A stretch of DNA of 64,000 nt from Streptomyces rhizosphaerihabitans (GCF_025399795.1 NZ_JAODTZ010000044.1:1-64000); one strand, 5' to 3'. Numbered from the stretch's first letter, positions 1 through 8,612 are shown. Translations and numbers: made by a program. The notes: generated from the sequence alone by a model not told the origin.

Positions 1-3000
1 GCCGCCGCCGCGCAGCCGAAGGCCGCCGCGGCCACCGAGGCGCCCGAGGGCCCCGAGTACGTGACCCTGCGCGGTCCCGCCGGTGCCGTCGCGAAGAACA
101 TGAACGCCTCGCTGGAGCTGCCCACGGCCACGTCCGTGCGCGCGGTCCCGGTGAAGCTGCTCTTCGACAACCGCATCGTCATCAACAACCACCTGAAGCG
201 CGCCCGGGGCGGGAAGATCTCCTTCACCCACCTCATCGGGTACGCGATGGTGCAGGCCATCAAGGCCATGCCGTCGATGAACTGGCACTACGCGGAGAAG
301 GACGGGAAGCCCACCCTCGTCAAGCCGCCGCACGTCAACTTCGGCCTCGCCATCGACCTGGTGAAGCCCAACGGTGACCGCCAGCTGGTCGTCGCGGGCA
401 TCAAGAAGGCCGAGACGCTGAACTTCTTCGAGTTCTGGCAGGCCTACGAGGACATCGTCCGCCGCGCCCGTGACGGCAAGCTGACGATGGACGACTTCAC
501 CGGTGTCACGGTCTCCCTGACCAACCCCGGCGGCCTCGGCACCGTCCACTCGGTCCCGCGTCTGATGCCCGGACAGTCGGTCATCATGGGCGTCGGCTCG
601 ATGGACTACCCGGCGGAGTTCCAGGGCACCTCCCAGGACACCCTGAACAAGCTCGGCATCGCCAAGGTCATGACGCTCACGTCGACCTACGACCACCGGG
701 TCATCCAGGGCGCGGCCTCCGGCGAGTTCCTGCGCGTCGTGGCGAACTCCCTGCTCGGCGAGACCGGCTTCTACGACGAGGTCTTCGAGTCGCTGCGGAT
801 TCCCTACGAGCCGGTCCGCTGGCTCAAGGACATCGACGCCTCGCACGACGACGACGTCACGAAGGCCGCCCGCGTCTTCGAGCTGATCCACTCCTACCGG
901 GTCCGCGGCCACGTCATGGCCGACACCGATCCGCTGGAGTACCGCCAGCGCAAGCACCCCGACCTGGACATCACCGAGCACGGCCTCACCCTGTGGGACC
1001 TGGAGCGCGAGTTCGCCGTCGGCGGCTTCGCGGGCAAGTCCCTGATGAAGCTGCGCGACATCCTCGGTGTGCTGCGCGACTCGTACTGCCGCACCACCGG
1101 CATCGAGTTCATGCACATCCAGGACCCGAAGCAGCGCAAGTGGATCCAGGACCGCATCGAGCGCCCGCACACCAAGCCGGAGCGCGAGGAGCAGCTGCGC
1201 ATCCTGCGCCGCCTGAACGCGGCGGAGGCCTTCGAGACCTTCCTGCAGACGAAGTACGTCGGCCAGAAGCGCTTCTCCCTGGAGGGCGGCGAGTCCGTCA
1301 TCCCGCTCCTCGACGCCGTCATCGACAGCGCCGCGGAGTCCCGTCTGGACGAGGTCGTCATCGGCATGGCCCACCGCGGCCGGCTGAACGTCCTCGCGAA
1401 CATCGTCGGCAAGTCGTACGCGCAGATCTTCCGCGAGTTCGAGGGCAACCTCGACCCGAAGTCGATGCACGGCTCCGGCGACGTGAAGTACCACCTGGGC
1501 GCCCAGGGCACCTTCACCGGCCTGGACGGCGAGCAGATCAAGGTCGCGCTGGCCGCGAACCCGTCCCACCTGGAGACGGTCGACCCGATCATCGAGGGCA
1601 TCGTCCGCGCCCGCCAGGACATCATCAACAAGGGCGGCACGGACTTCACGGTCCTGCCGGTCGCCCTGCACGGTGACGCGGCCTTCGCGGGCCAGGGTGT
1701 GGTCGCCGAGACGCTCAACATGTCGCAGCTGCGCGGCTACCGCACGGGCGGCACGGTCCACATCGTCATCAACAACCAGGTCGGCTTCACCGCCGCCCCG
1801 GAGTCGTCGCGCTCCTCCATGTACGCCACCGACGTGGCCCGCATGATCGAGGCGCCGATCTTCCACGTGAACGGTGACGACCCCGAGGCCGTCGTCCGCG
1901 TCGCGCGCCTGGCGTTCGAGTTCCGTCAGGCGTTCAACAAGGACGTCGTGATCGACCTCATCTGCTACCGCCGCCGCGGACACAACGAGTCCGACAACCC
2001 GGCGTTCACGCAGCCGCTGATGTACGACCTGATCGACAAGAAGCGCTCGGTGCGCAAGCTCTACACCGAGTCCCTCATCGGTCGCGGCGACATCACCCTC
2101 GAAGAGGCCGAGCAGGCTCTGCAGGACTTCCAGGGCCAGCTGGAGAAGGTCTTCACCGAGGTCCGCGAGGCCGTCGCGCAGGCGCCCGAGGCTCATGTCC
2201 CGGACGTCCAGGCCGAGTTCCCGGTCGCCGTCTCCACCGCGGTCTCCCAGGAGATCGTGAAGCGGATCGCCGAGTCCCAGGTCAACATCCCGGACAACGT
2301 CACCGTGCACCCGCGGCTGCTCCCGCAGCTCCAGCGCCGTGCGGCGATGATCGAGGACGGCACGATCGACTGGGGCATGGGCGAGACCCTCGCCATCGGT
2401 TCGCTGCTCCTGGAGGGCACGCCGGTCCGGCTGTCCGGCCAGGACTCGCGCCGCGGCACCTTCGGCCAGCGTCACGCGGTGCTGATCGACCGGGTCACGG
2501 GCGAGGACTACACCCCGCTCCAGTACCTCTCGGAGGACCAGGCCCGCCTGAACGTCTACGACTCGCTGCTCTCCGAGTACGCGGTCATGGGCTTCGAGTA
2601 CGGCTACTCGCTGGCCCGCCCGGACGCGCTGGTCATGTGGGAGGCGCAGTTCGGCGACTTCGTCAACGGCGCGCAGACGATCGTCGACGAGTACATCTCG
2701 GCCGCCGAGCAGAAGTGGAACCAGACGTCCGGCGTCACCCTGCTGCTCCCGCACGGCTACGAGGGCCAGGGCCCGGACCACTCCTCGGCCCGGATCGAGC
2801 GCTTCCTCCAGCTGTGCGCCCAGAACAACATGACGGTCGCCCAGCCGACGTCCCCGTCGAACTACTTCCACCTCCTGCGGTGGCAGGTGCACAACCCGCA
2901 CCACAAGCCGCTGGTGGTCTTCACCCCGAAGTCGATGCTGCGCCTCAAGGCCGCGGCCTCGAAGGCGGAGGAGTTCACGTCGGGTCAGTTCCGCCCGGTC

Positions 3001-3414
3001 ATCGGTGACGACTCGGTCGAGGCGGCCGCCGTGCGCAAGGTCGTTTTCTGCGCCGGCAAGCTGTACTACGACCTGGAGGCCGAGCGGAAGAAGCGCGGCT
3101 CCACGGACACGGCGATCATCCGTATCGAGCGCCTGTACCCGCTGCCGGGTGCCGAGCTCCAGGCGGAGATCGCCAAGTACCCGAACGCCGAGAAGTACCT
3201 GTGGGCCCAGGAGGAGCCGGCGAACCAGGGTGCCTGGCCGTTCATCGCGCTCAACCTGATCGACCACCTGGACCTGGCGGTCGGTGCCGACGTCCCGGGC
3301 GCCGAGCGCCTGCGCCGCATCTCGCGTCCGCATTCCTCCTCCCCCGCCGTCGGTTCCGCGAAGCGGCACCAGGCGGAGCAGGAGCAGCTGGTGCGTGAGG
3401 TGTTCGAGGCCTAG
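1..3414 (+). CDS. kgd: Multifunctional 2-oxoglutarate metabolism enzyme KGD (E1/E2-like), 5'-truncated by the window edge
   Basis: This is the ThDP-dependent 2-oxoglutarate dehydrogenase/decarboxylase of the TCA cycle, in the actinobacterial form in which an E2-like acyltransferase domain is fused in front of the E1 domain. The frame is open from base 1, so the N-terminus lies outside. The first about 20 codons are an Ala/Pro/Glu-rich linker. An E2 catalytic domain follows, ending with the DHRVIQG signature near base 700. The E1 part carries the ThDP motif running from GDAAFAGQG to VINNQ (about 1670-1780), then the transketolase-like pyrimidine domain (GQDSRRGTFGQRHAV, about 2440) and the C-terminal domain. 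The family is about 1,230-1,280 residues and 1,137 are present here. A strong hairpin follows the stop. Function is secure; the choice between the symbols kgd and sucA is a matter of convention. Confidence 0.97.
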   Translation, partial: AAAAQPKAAAATEAPEGPEYVTLRGPAGAVAKNMNASLELPTATSVRAVPVKLLFDNRIVINNHLKRARGGKISFTHLIGYAMVQAIKAMPSMNWHYAEKDGKPTLVKPPHVNFGLAIDLVKPNGDRQLVVAGIKKAETLNFFEFWQAYEDIVRRARDGKLTMDDFTGVTVSLTNPGGLGTVHSVPRLMPGQSVIMGVGSMDYPAEFQGTSQDTLNKLGIAKVMTLTSTYDHRVIQGAASGEFLRVVANSLLGETGFYDEVFESLRIPYEPVRWLKDIDASHDDDVTKAARVFELIHSYRVRGHVMADTDPLEYRQRKHPDLDITEHGLTLWDLEREFAVGGFAGKSLMKLRDILGVLRDSYCRTTGIEFMHIQDPKQRKWIQDRIERPHTKPEREEQLRILRRLNAAEAFETFLQTKYVGQKRFSLEGGESVIPLLDAVIDSAAESRLDEVVIGMAHRGRLNVLANIVGKSYAQIFREFEGNLDPKSMHGSGDVKYHLGAQGTFTGLDGEQIKVALAANPSHLETVDPIIEGIVRARQDIINKGGTDFTVLPVALHGDAAFAGQGVVAETLNMSQLRGYRTGGTVHIVINNQVGFTAAPESSRSSMYATDVARMIEAPIFHVNGDDPEAVVRVARLAFEFRQAFNKDVVIDLICYRRRGHNESDNPAFTQPLMYDLIDKKRSVRKLYTESLIGRGDITLEEAEQALQDFQGQLEKVFTEVREAVAQAPEAHVPDVQAEFPVAVSTAVSQEIVKRIAESQVNIPDNVTVHPRLLPQLQRRAAMIEDGTIDWGMGETLAIGSLLLEGTPVRLSGQDSRRGTFGQRHAVLIDRVTGEDYTPLQYLSEDQARLNVYDSLLSEYAVMGFEYGYSLARPDALVMWEAQFGDFVNGAQTIVDEYISAAEQKWNQTSGVTLLLPHGYEGQGPDHSSARIERFLQLCAQNNMTVAQPTSPSNYFHLLRWQVHNPHHKPLVVFTPKSMLRLKAAASKAEEFTSGQFRPVIGDDSVEAAAVRKVVFCAGKLYYDLEAERKKRGSTDTAIIRIERLYPLPGAELQAEIAKYPNAEKYLWAQEEPANQGAWPFIALNLIDHLDLAVGADVPGAERLRRISRPHSSSPAVGSAKRHQAEQEQLVREVFEA

Positions 3415-3432
3415 GCCTCCGGCACGGCAGTA

Positions 3433-3482
3433 CGAAGGGGCCCGGCCCCGAGTCCAGGTGGACTCGGGGCCGGGCCCCTTCG
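3433..3482 (+). terminator. Very long perfect hairpin after kgd
   Basis: Two 23-base arms (3433-3455 and 3460-3482) are perfectly complementary around the four-base loop AGGT. The hairpin begins about 18 bases after the kgd stop. There is no U-tract, as is usual in Streptomyces, and it could act in both directions. Confidence 0.88.
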
Positions 3483-3535
3483 GTGTTCGGGACGGCGCCG
3501 GGGCCGACAGCCCCGGCACGCACCTCATGTCTCCC

Positions 3536-3940
3536 TCATGTCTCCCTCACGTCTCCTGCGGTTCGAAGTCCGGAAGGGGCGGTTGCGGGAGCGTGCGGAG
3601 ACGGTGCGGACGTGCTGGGGCCCAGGTCGGCGGCCAGGTCGTCGAGGGCCGCCAGTTCGACCTTCTCGGCCTGCCGGCGGTCCCGCAGACCGCGCAGATC
3701 GGCGGCGAGGGCGATGCGGGCCGAGAGCGTCAGCGGGTGGGTGCGGCCGAGGACCTCGGTGGCACGGGCAACCGTGTCCTGGGTGAGCGCCGCGGCCGAC
3801 TCCGGATCGCCGATGAGGTTGCGCAGGGCGGCGGCGTCGATGGTGCAGCCGAGCGTCCAGGGGTGGTTCTCTCCGACCGCCACGGTCATGTCTGCCAGTG
3901 CCTCGTCGATGGCGACGTGAGAGTGATCGCGTTCGCCGCA
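3536..3940 (-). pseudogene. C-terminal remnant of a TPR-containing (FxSxx-COOH/NB-ARC-TPR type) protein
   Basis: On the minus strand this piece encodes HSHVAIDEALADMTVAVGE, then ENHPWTLGC, then GRTHPLTLSARIALAADLRG. These are the 'HP-T-L' tetratricopeptide units found at the end of large Streptomyces TPR/NB-ARC proteins. Only the last about 130 residues remain. Upstream of about 3940 the same frame loses all resemblance to the family and runs over the oppositely oriented gene at 4062, so the open frame there is accidental. No start codon or ribosome site belongs to the fragment. I read it as the 3' stump of a gene destroyed by deletion. Confidence 0.6.
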
Positions 3941-4061
3941 CAGCCGACCTTGCAGACCGGCCGCAGGGCGTCGCCCACGGCAGAGGCCCTCCATGGGCCC
4001 CGCGCACCCGCCTATCCTTTTCCCAGCGTTCCACTTCCCTTTCACCCACGGAGCACCATCC

Positions 4062-4247
4062 ATGTACTTCACCGACCGCGGCATCGAGGAACTTGAGAAG
4101 CGGCGCGGCGAGGAAGAGGTCACCTTCGAGTGGCTCGCCGAGCAGTTGCGTACGTTCGTCGACCTCAACCCGGACTTCGAGGTACCGGTGGAACGGCTGG
4201 CGACCTGGCTGGCCCGACTGGACGACGAGGACGAGGACGAGGAGTAG
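4062..4247 (+). CDS. Small conserved acidic protein (DUF6104-like)
   Basis: A 61-residue protein starting MYFTDRGIEELEKRRGEE and ending in an Asp/Glu run (DDEDEDEE). The start ATG is preceded by GGAG at 4050-4053 with an 8-base spacer. I recognise it as a small conserved Streptomyces protein that usually sits close to kgd. Function is unknown. It looks largely helical, with no signal peptide or membrane segment, so it is probably a cytoplasmic adaptor or DNA/RNA-associated factor, but nothing in the sequence decides this. It stands alone, downstream of the decayed TPR gene and convergent with the gene ending at 4485. Confidence 0.85.
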   Translation: MYFTDRGIEELEKRRGEEEVTFEWLAEQLRTFVDLNPDFEVPVERLATWLARLDDEDEDEE

Positions 4248-4484
4248 CCCCTCGGGGGCTCTTCCGCTCCCATGGGGTGACGGATCTCCTCCTCTCCCCT
4301 GGAGTGGCGGATCTCCTCCCGGCGCGACGACAGTCCTCTTCGTGCAAGGCCGTCCGGGACGGCAGGCCTTCTCCGCAGGGCGACCGGGCCCGGAGCGGGG
4401 CGGCTCGACCCCACGGACGGGCCCCCGGAACGAGGCCGCTCGACCCCGGAGAAGCCTGCCCGCCCAAGAGGGACGGCGAGCCCG

Positions 4485-5324
4485 TCAGTCGTAGGCGCGC
4501 AGGTGGTCGTACGCCAGGCCGAGGGTGCCTCGCAGCACCAGGACCGCGCCGGCGACGATCCAGCCGCCGCTGTGGCGCCGCACTCCCCAGGCGGTGAGCG
4601 GGAGGCCGACGGCCAGCTGGGCCACGGCGAGGGTGCGCGCCCTCGGACCGCGCAGCCAGGGCCCGAGACCGCCGCTCTCCACGACGTCGAGTTCGGCGTC
4701 CACGGCGGCACGCCAGCCGGTCCACTCGATCTGCTCGGCGTCCGGCCGGATCCGGACCGCGTCACGGAGCCGGTCCGCGGATTCCCCGGGCTCGAGTCCG
4801 GGCGGCAGCAGCATGCCCGCGCGCGTGAGGACGGCGAGCAGCCCCGTCACGCGCGCGTGGGCGTCGGCCGCCGGATCGGGCTGCGTCAGCGGTTCCAGGG
4901 CCTGCATGTCGAGCACCGGATCGAGGCCGAGACGCGCGGCGAAGGTGCGCATCGCCTCGTCCTGACCGACCGGGGTGCCGTTCGCGAGCCATTCGTAGCC
5001 CACGGTGCGACGGAAACCCGAGGCCAGCGTGAAGCCGCTGCGGTCGGTGTCCCACCACAGGGCGAGAACGGGCCAGGGGGCACCGACGGCGAGCGCGGTG
5101 GCCCAGCCGGTGAGCACACGGTCGACGGGTTCCGCGCCGTCCTGCCAGGGCCTGCCCTCGGGGACCAGCACGCTCCACTCGGGTCCCGCCCCGGCGAGCA
5201 GCATCCGCTCGCGCAGCAGCTGGGCGGCGGGACCGACCGACTCGGGATGGGCCCGGCACAGCAGCAGGGCGCCGGGGGCCTGGACCGGGTGGTCGTCCCG
5301 GGACGCGCCGGAGGCAGTCGACAT
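4485..5324 (-). CDS. Conserved hypothetical protein with C-terminal membrane segments
   Basis: A 279-residue protein that I do not recognise as a named family. The first about 220 residues are soluble with no evident catalytic motif. The last about 55 contain hydrophobic stretches (ARTLAVAQLAVGLPLTAWGV and GGWIVAGAVLVLRGTLGLAY) that look like two membrane helices, so it is probably a membrane-anchored protein facing the cytoplasm. A possible -10 hexamer (TAAAGT, minus strand, 5336-5331) lies only six bases before the ATG, which would give a leaderless message. It is divergent from the DUF4097 gene. Confidence 0.8.
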   Translation of the reverse strand: MSTASGASRDDHPVQAPGALLLCRAHPESVGPAAQLLRERMLLAGAGPEWSVLVPEGRPWQDGAEPVDRVLTGWATALAVGAPWPVLALWWDTDRSGFTLASGFRRTVGYEWLANGTPVGQDEAMRTFAARLGLDPVLDMQALEPLTQPDPAADAHARVTGLLAVLTRAGMLLPPGLEPGESADRLRDAVRIRPDAEQIEWTGWRAAVDAELDVVESGGLGPWLRGPRARTLAVAQLAVGLPLTAWGVRRHSGGWIVAGAVLVLRGTLGLAYDHLRAYD

Positions 5325-5330
5325 AGCCCC

Positions 5331-5336
5331 ACTTTA
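5331..5336 (-). promoter_or_regulatory. Possible leaderless promoter -10 element of the gene at 4485-5324
   Basis: TAAAGT read on the minus strand fits TANNNT. The distance to the ATG (six bases) places the expected transcription start at or next to the A of the start codon. The -35 region is weak. Confidence 0.4.
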
Positions 5337-5384
5337 GGGCGATTTGCCCACCTCGACGCGCCGATGATCCCCAGAACGGGTGTC

Positions 5385-5433
5385 TTGACTTTCCCTATCC
5401 GCGATATATCGTGAATAACGGAAGACGCGATAT
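5385..5433 (+). promoter_or_regulatory. Promoter and PadR-type operator for the DUF4097-padR operon
   Basis: TTGACT at 5385-5390 and TATCGT at 5407-5412 form a -35/-10 pair with 16-base spacing. The -10 lies on the perfect palindrome CGATATATCG (5402-5411). The heptamer GCGATAT occurs at 5401 and again at 5427, 26 bases apart, so two regulator dimers could sit on one helical face. PadR regulators typically bind AT-rich dyads at their own promoters, and a PadR gene is the second gene downstream. Autorepression is an inference. Confidence 0.6.
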
Positions 5434-5489
5434 GGCGCGTCGAGCTCGGACTCGTATCGGGGTCCGGTCCGGTCGAGGAGGTCTGCACC

Positions 5490-6479
5490 ATGTCCGAGTG
5501 GTCCGTGACAGAGCCGAAGAAGCTCTCCTTCGACGGCCCCGTGCAGACGCTGCACGTGCGCATCGTCAACGGAACAGTCAACGTCGTGGGGACCGACGAG
5601 GGTTCCGCGCGGCTGGAGGTGTCCGAGCTGGAGGGCCCCCCGCTCCAGGTGACCCAGGAGGACGGCACACTCACGGTGGCCTACGAGGACCTTCCCTGGA
5701 AGGGCTTCCTCAAGTGGCTCGACCGCAAGGGCTGGCGCCGTGCGGCGGTGGTCTCGCTGGCCGTCCCGACCGGCGCGCACGTCGAGCTGGGCGTGGTCGG
5801 CGCCGCCGCCGTGGTCTCCGGGATGGACGGGCGGGTCCAGGTGAGGGGCGTCACCGGCGACACCACCCTCGTCCGCGTCGCCGGCCCCGTGCGCGTGGAG
5901 ACCGTCTCCGGGAATCTGGAGGCCCAGGCCGTCACCGGCGACCTCCGCTTCAACTCGGTCTCCGGCGACCTGACCGTCGTCGAGGGCTCCGGCTCCTCCG
6001 TACGGGCCGAATCGGTGAGCGGCTCGATGATCGTGGACCTCGACGCCGCGGGCGCGCCCACCGACGTCCAGCTGTCGAACGTCTCGGGCGAGATCGCCAT
6101 CCGGCTCCCCCATCCGGCGGATGCCGAGGTGGAGGCCAACACCGCGAGCGGCAGCGTCTCCAGCGCGTTCGAGGACCTGCGGGTCAGCGGGCAGTGGGGC
6201 GCCAAGAAGATCACCGGCCGCCTCGGCGCGGGCAACGGCAGGCTGAAGGCGATGACCGTCTCGGGCTCCATCGCCCTGCTGCGCAGGCCTCCGGCGGAGG
6301 ACGAGCCGTACGAGGACGCTCCGAAGCCCCGGGACGAGACCCCGTCGACGGGCCCGGACAGCACCGCCGGCGGCACGACGGGCGACACGGAGAGCGACAA
6401 CACAGCGAGCGATACAGCGAGCGATGGTGCCGCCGAGGGCCGGCCGGCCGACACCGCGACCGACAAGAAGGTGCTCTGA
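5490..6479 (+). CDS. DUF4097-family beta-strand repeat protein
   Basis: A 329-residue protein made largely of short repeats of the type VSGNLEAQAVTGDL, SVSGDLTVVEGSG and SVSGSMIVDLDAAG. This is the signature of the DUF4097 (adhesin-like) beta-helix fold in residues about 95-275. It starts at an ATG preceded by GAGGAGGT with a 7-base spacer. There is no signal peptide. The C-terminal about 50 residues are a low-complexity Asp/Ser/Thr tail. The stop is two bases before the start of the PadR gene, so the two are one operon, a pairing common in Streptomyces where the PadR protein presumably controls this gene. The molecular role of DUF4097 proteins is not established. Confidence 0.92.
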   Translation: MSEWSVTEPKKLSFDGPVQTLHVRIVNGTVNVVGTDEGSARLEVSELEGPPLQVTQEDGTLTVAYEDLPWKGFLKWLDRKGWRRAAVVSLAVPTGAHVELGVVGAAAVVSGMDGRVQVRGVTGDTTLVRVAGPVRVETVSGNLEAQAVTGDLRFNSVSGDLTVVEGSGSSVRAESVSGSMIVDLDAAGAPTDVQLSNVSGEIAIRLPHPADAEVEANTASGSVSSAFEDLRVSGQWGAKKITGRLGAGNGRLKAMTVSGSIALLRRPPAEDEPYEDAPKPRDETPSTGPDSTAGGTTGDTESDNTASDTASDGAAEGRPADTATDKKVL

Positions 6480-6480
6480 C

Positions 6481-7560
6481 ATGGCTCCCGTCTTCGCCCA
6501 CGGCCGACTGCGCCTGTACCTCCTCAAGCTGCTGGACGAGGCACCGCGCCACGGATACGAGGTGATCCGCCTCCTGGAGGAGCGCTTCCAGGGCCTGTAC
6601 GCGCCCTCGGCGGGCACCGTCTACCCCCGGCTGGCGAAGCTGGAGGCCGAGGGACTCGTCACCCACACCTCCGAGGGCGGCCGCAAGGTGTACGCGATCA
6701 CCGACGCCGGCCGCGCCGAACTGGCCGACCGCAGCGGCGAACTGGCCGACCTGGAGCTGGAGATCCGCGAGTCGGTCGCGGAGCTCGCGGCGGAGATCCG
6801 CGCGGACGTGCGAGGCGCGGCCGGTGACCTGCGCCGCGAGATGCGGGCGGCGGCCTCGGAGGCGCGCCACGGCTCCGCGGGTGGCACCCGGGCGAAGCAG
6901 CAGGACGCCGCGGCCGGCGGGTCCGGCGGCCTCGACGACTTCCAGGACAAGGAGTCGTGGCGGGCGGCGAAGGAGGAGATGCGGCGCGTCCGGCAGGAGT
7001 GGAAGGAGCAGGCCCGCCGCGCGAAGGACGAGAGCCGCCGCGCCCGCGACGAGGCGCAGCGTGCCCGCCGTCAGGCCAAGGAGGCGCAGGAGAAGGCCCG
7101 CGCGCAGGCCCAGGAGGAGATGCAGCGCATGGCCAAGCACGTCCAGGACCAGGTCCAGGACCACTTCGCGCGCGGCGACTGGCCGACGGGTGTGCGCGAG
7201 GGACTGACCGAACTGGCCAAGGAGTTCGGCGACTTCGGGAAGAACTTCGGCAAGGACCTGGGGAAGGACTTCGGCAAGGAGTTCGGCTTCGGCCGCACAC
7301 CCTCCGGAGCCCCCGCGGAGCCGGAGTACTCGACCACCCCGAAGGACTTCCCCGCCGAGTACGAACCCGCCTGGGCCCACGAGGACTCGACCGGAAACCC
7401 CGGCCGCGACCTGGACCGCCTGCTGGACCGCTTCCGCGACGACATCCGTGACGCGTCCCGCGACCACGGCGTCACCGAGGACCAACTGCGGGACATCCGC
7501 CGCCACTTGTCGGAGGCGGCGGCCCACATCGGATCGGCCCTGCGGAGCAAGCGGCTGTAA
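6481..7560 (+). CDS. PadR-family transcriptional regulator with long coiled-coil extension
   Basis: A 359-residue protein. Residues about 1-80 are a PadR winged helix (LRLYLLKLLDEAPRHGYEVI, then YPRLAKLEAEGLV and GGRKVYAITDAG). The rest is highly charged and helical: a Glu/Arg/Lys-rich coiled coil at about 90-230 and a Gly/Phe/Lys repeat region (FGDFGKNFGKDLGKDFGKEF) near residue 255. Ordinary PadR proteins are 110-190 residues, so the extension is the odd feature. It probably serves oligomerisation, or membrane or effector sensing. The start ATG follows the DUF4097 stop by one base. Confidence 0.93.
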   Translation: MAPVFAHGRLRLYLLKLLDEAPRHGYEVIRLLEERFQGLYAPSAGTVYPRLAKLEAEGLVTHTSEGGRKVYAITDAGRAELADRSGELADLELEIRESVAELAAEIRADVRGAAGDLRREMRAAASEARHGSAGGTRAKQQDAAAGGSGGLDDFQDKESWRAAKEEMRRVRQEWKEQARRAKDESRRARDEAQRARRQAKEAQEKARAQAQEEMQRMAKHVQDQVQDHFARGDWPTGVREGLTELAKEFGDFGKNFGKDLGKDFGKEFGFGRTPSGAPAEPEYSTTPKDFPAEYEPAWAHEDSTGNPGRDLDRLLDRFRDDIRDASRDHGVTEDQLRDIRRHLSEAAAHIGSALRSKRL

Positions 7561-7598
7561 CTCCCCCGTCGCTTCTCACCCCGGGGGCCGCACAAGAA

Positions 7599-7630
7599 GC
7601 TGGCGGGGCTGTTCACACAGCCCCGCCAGC
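7599..7630. terminator. Bidirectional hairpin between padR and the Clp-N gene
   Basis: GCTGGCGGGGCTGT (7599-7612) and its perfect complement (7617-7630) flank the loop TCAC. It lies between convergent genes and can serve both. Confidence 0.8.
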
Positions 7631-7728
7631 CCCCGGGGCGCTTTCGGCCCTGACCGGCGCGCATCGGCGTTCGTCAGCATCCGTCGGCGCCCGCCGGCAC
7701 CCATCGGCCTTCACCAAGCCACCTCGCC

Positions 7729-8298
7729 TCACCCCGCCTCCGCCACGCCGTCCTCCCCGTACAGCACCCGCGTCACCGACCGGTACGTGATTCCGTGATC
7801 GGCCAGTACCTCTCCGGCGACCCCGCCTCGCAGAGTGATCGCCAGCAGCAGGTGTTCGTCCCCGATGTGGCGGTCCTGTCGGGCGAGAGCGACCCGCAGG
7901 GCCCGCGTCAGCGTCTCCTTCGCGCTCTGCCCGAAAGGCCGACGCCGGGCCCGCCTGCCGTTCCCGCCCCGCTTGCCCGACTCCAACGCCCCCTCCCCGT
8001 GCGTCTCCTCGATCCGGGCGACGATCTCGGAGAGGTCGATACCGAGCCCCGAGAGGGCGTCCGCGTCGGCGCGCGACAGCCCGCCCCGGCGGCGCGCCTC
8101 GGCGAGGTCCCGCTCCAGCGACTCCCGGAGCCCGGTCGCCCCGAGCGACGTCAGGACGAAGGAACCCCGGCTGCCCTCCCGGTCGAGGAGGGCCAGCAGC
8201 ATGTGCTCCTCCTCGACCGTCTCGGCCCCCACCCGCTCCGAGTGCGACACCGCGCCCTCGACGACGGCACGCGCATCCTTCGTGAAGCGTTCGAACAT
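7729..8298 (-). CDS. Clp N-terminal (repeat) domain protein
   Basis: A 189-residue protein with two Clp-N repeats: FERFTKDARAVVEGAVSHSE with EEHMLLALL (residues about 2-45), and LTRALRVALARQDRHIGDEH with LLLAITL (about 125-165). They are joined by an Arg/Gly-rich linker. It has no AAA+ ATPase domain, so it resembles a free-standing adaptor or substrate-recognition module rather than ClpC. The start ATG overlaps the stop of the HTH gene upstream (ATGA), which argues for translational coupling. Confidence 0.88.
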   Translation of the reverse strand: MFERFTKDARAVVEGAVSHSERVGAETVEEEHMLLALLDREGSRGSFVLTSLGATGLRESLERDLAEARRRGGLSRADADALSGLGIDLSEIVARIEETHGEGALESGKRGGNGRRARRRPFGQSAKETLTRALRVALARQDRHIGDEHLLLAITLRGGVAGEVLADHGITYRSVTRVLYGEDGVAEAG

Positions 8299-8507
8299 CA
8301 CTGCCTCCCGTACTTCTTGTGCACGGCCTGCCTGCTCACTCCGAGTTCCGCGGCGATCTCCTGCCACGACCAGCCCCGATTACGCGCACTGCGCACCTGT
8401 ACCGCTTCCAACTGCTCCAGCAGCCTCCGCAGCGCGGAGACCGCCCGCAGCCCGATCCGCGGATCGCGATCACCCGCGCGCTCGGCAAGATCCGTTGCTT
8501 CGGTCAT
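8298..8507 (-). CDS. Small HTH regulator (sigma-70 region 4-like), likely autoregulator of the Clp-N operon
   Basis: A 69-residue protein whose C-terminal half is a helix-turn-helix (WSWQEIAAELGVSRQAVHKK). It is first in a two-gene operon with the Clp-N protein, overlapping it by ATGA. Its promoter lies immediately upstream and overlaps two copies of a TGTCAA-N6-TTGACA dyad, the sites it most probably binds. The start codon is six bases from the -10 hexamer, so the message should be leaderless; there is no ribosome-binding site in front of it. Confidence 0.85.
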   Translation of the reverse strand: MTEATDLAERAGDRDPRIGLRAVSALRRLLEQLEAVQVRSARNRGWSWQEIAAELGVSRQAVHKKYGRQ

Positions 8508-8509
8508 GA

Positions 8510-8554
8510 CGTCAACTTACGTTGACACGCCTTTCATGTCAACCAAAATTGACA
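8510..8554 (-). promoter_or_regulatory. Leaderless promoter overlapped by two TGTCAA-N6-TTGACA operators
   Basis: Minus strand: TTGACA (8542-8537), a 17-base spacer and TAAGTT (8519-8514), then GACGTC and the ATG. Operator 1 (8537-8554) is TGTCAA/TTGACA around six bases and contains the -35. Operator 2 (8510-8527) has the same dyad, with one end base changed, and contains the -10. The dyad centres are 27 bases apart. Confidence 0.78.
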
Positions 8555-8574
8555 TCCGCGCCCGTCCCGGCACG

Positions 8575-8612
8575 CGAAACGGCGGGCCCGGAAACCCGGA
8601 CCCGCCGTTTCG
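8575..8612 (-). terminator. Terminator of the MDR dehydrogenase gene
   Basis: A 17-base stem with a three-base loop. Its single imperfect pair is G-U when transcribed from the minus strand but C-A from the plus strand, so it is better suited to the minus-strand gene ending at 8634. Confidence 0.75.

Noticed and set aside
4258..4484. Open minus-strand frame linking the TPR remnant at 3536 to the gene at 4485
   Set aside because: The frame is open only by composition; it crosses a well-supported plus-strand gene and has no family resemblance in this part.
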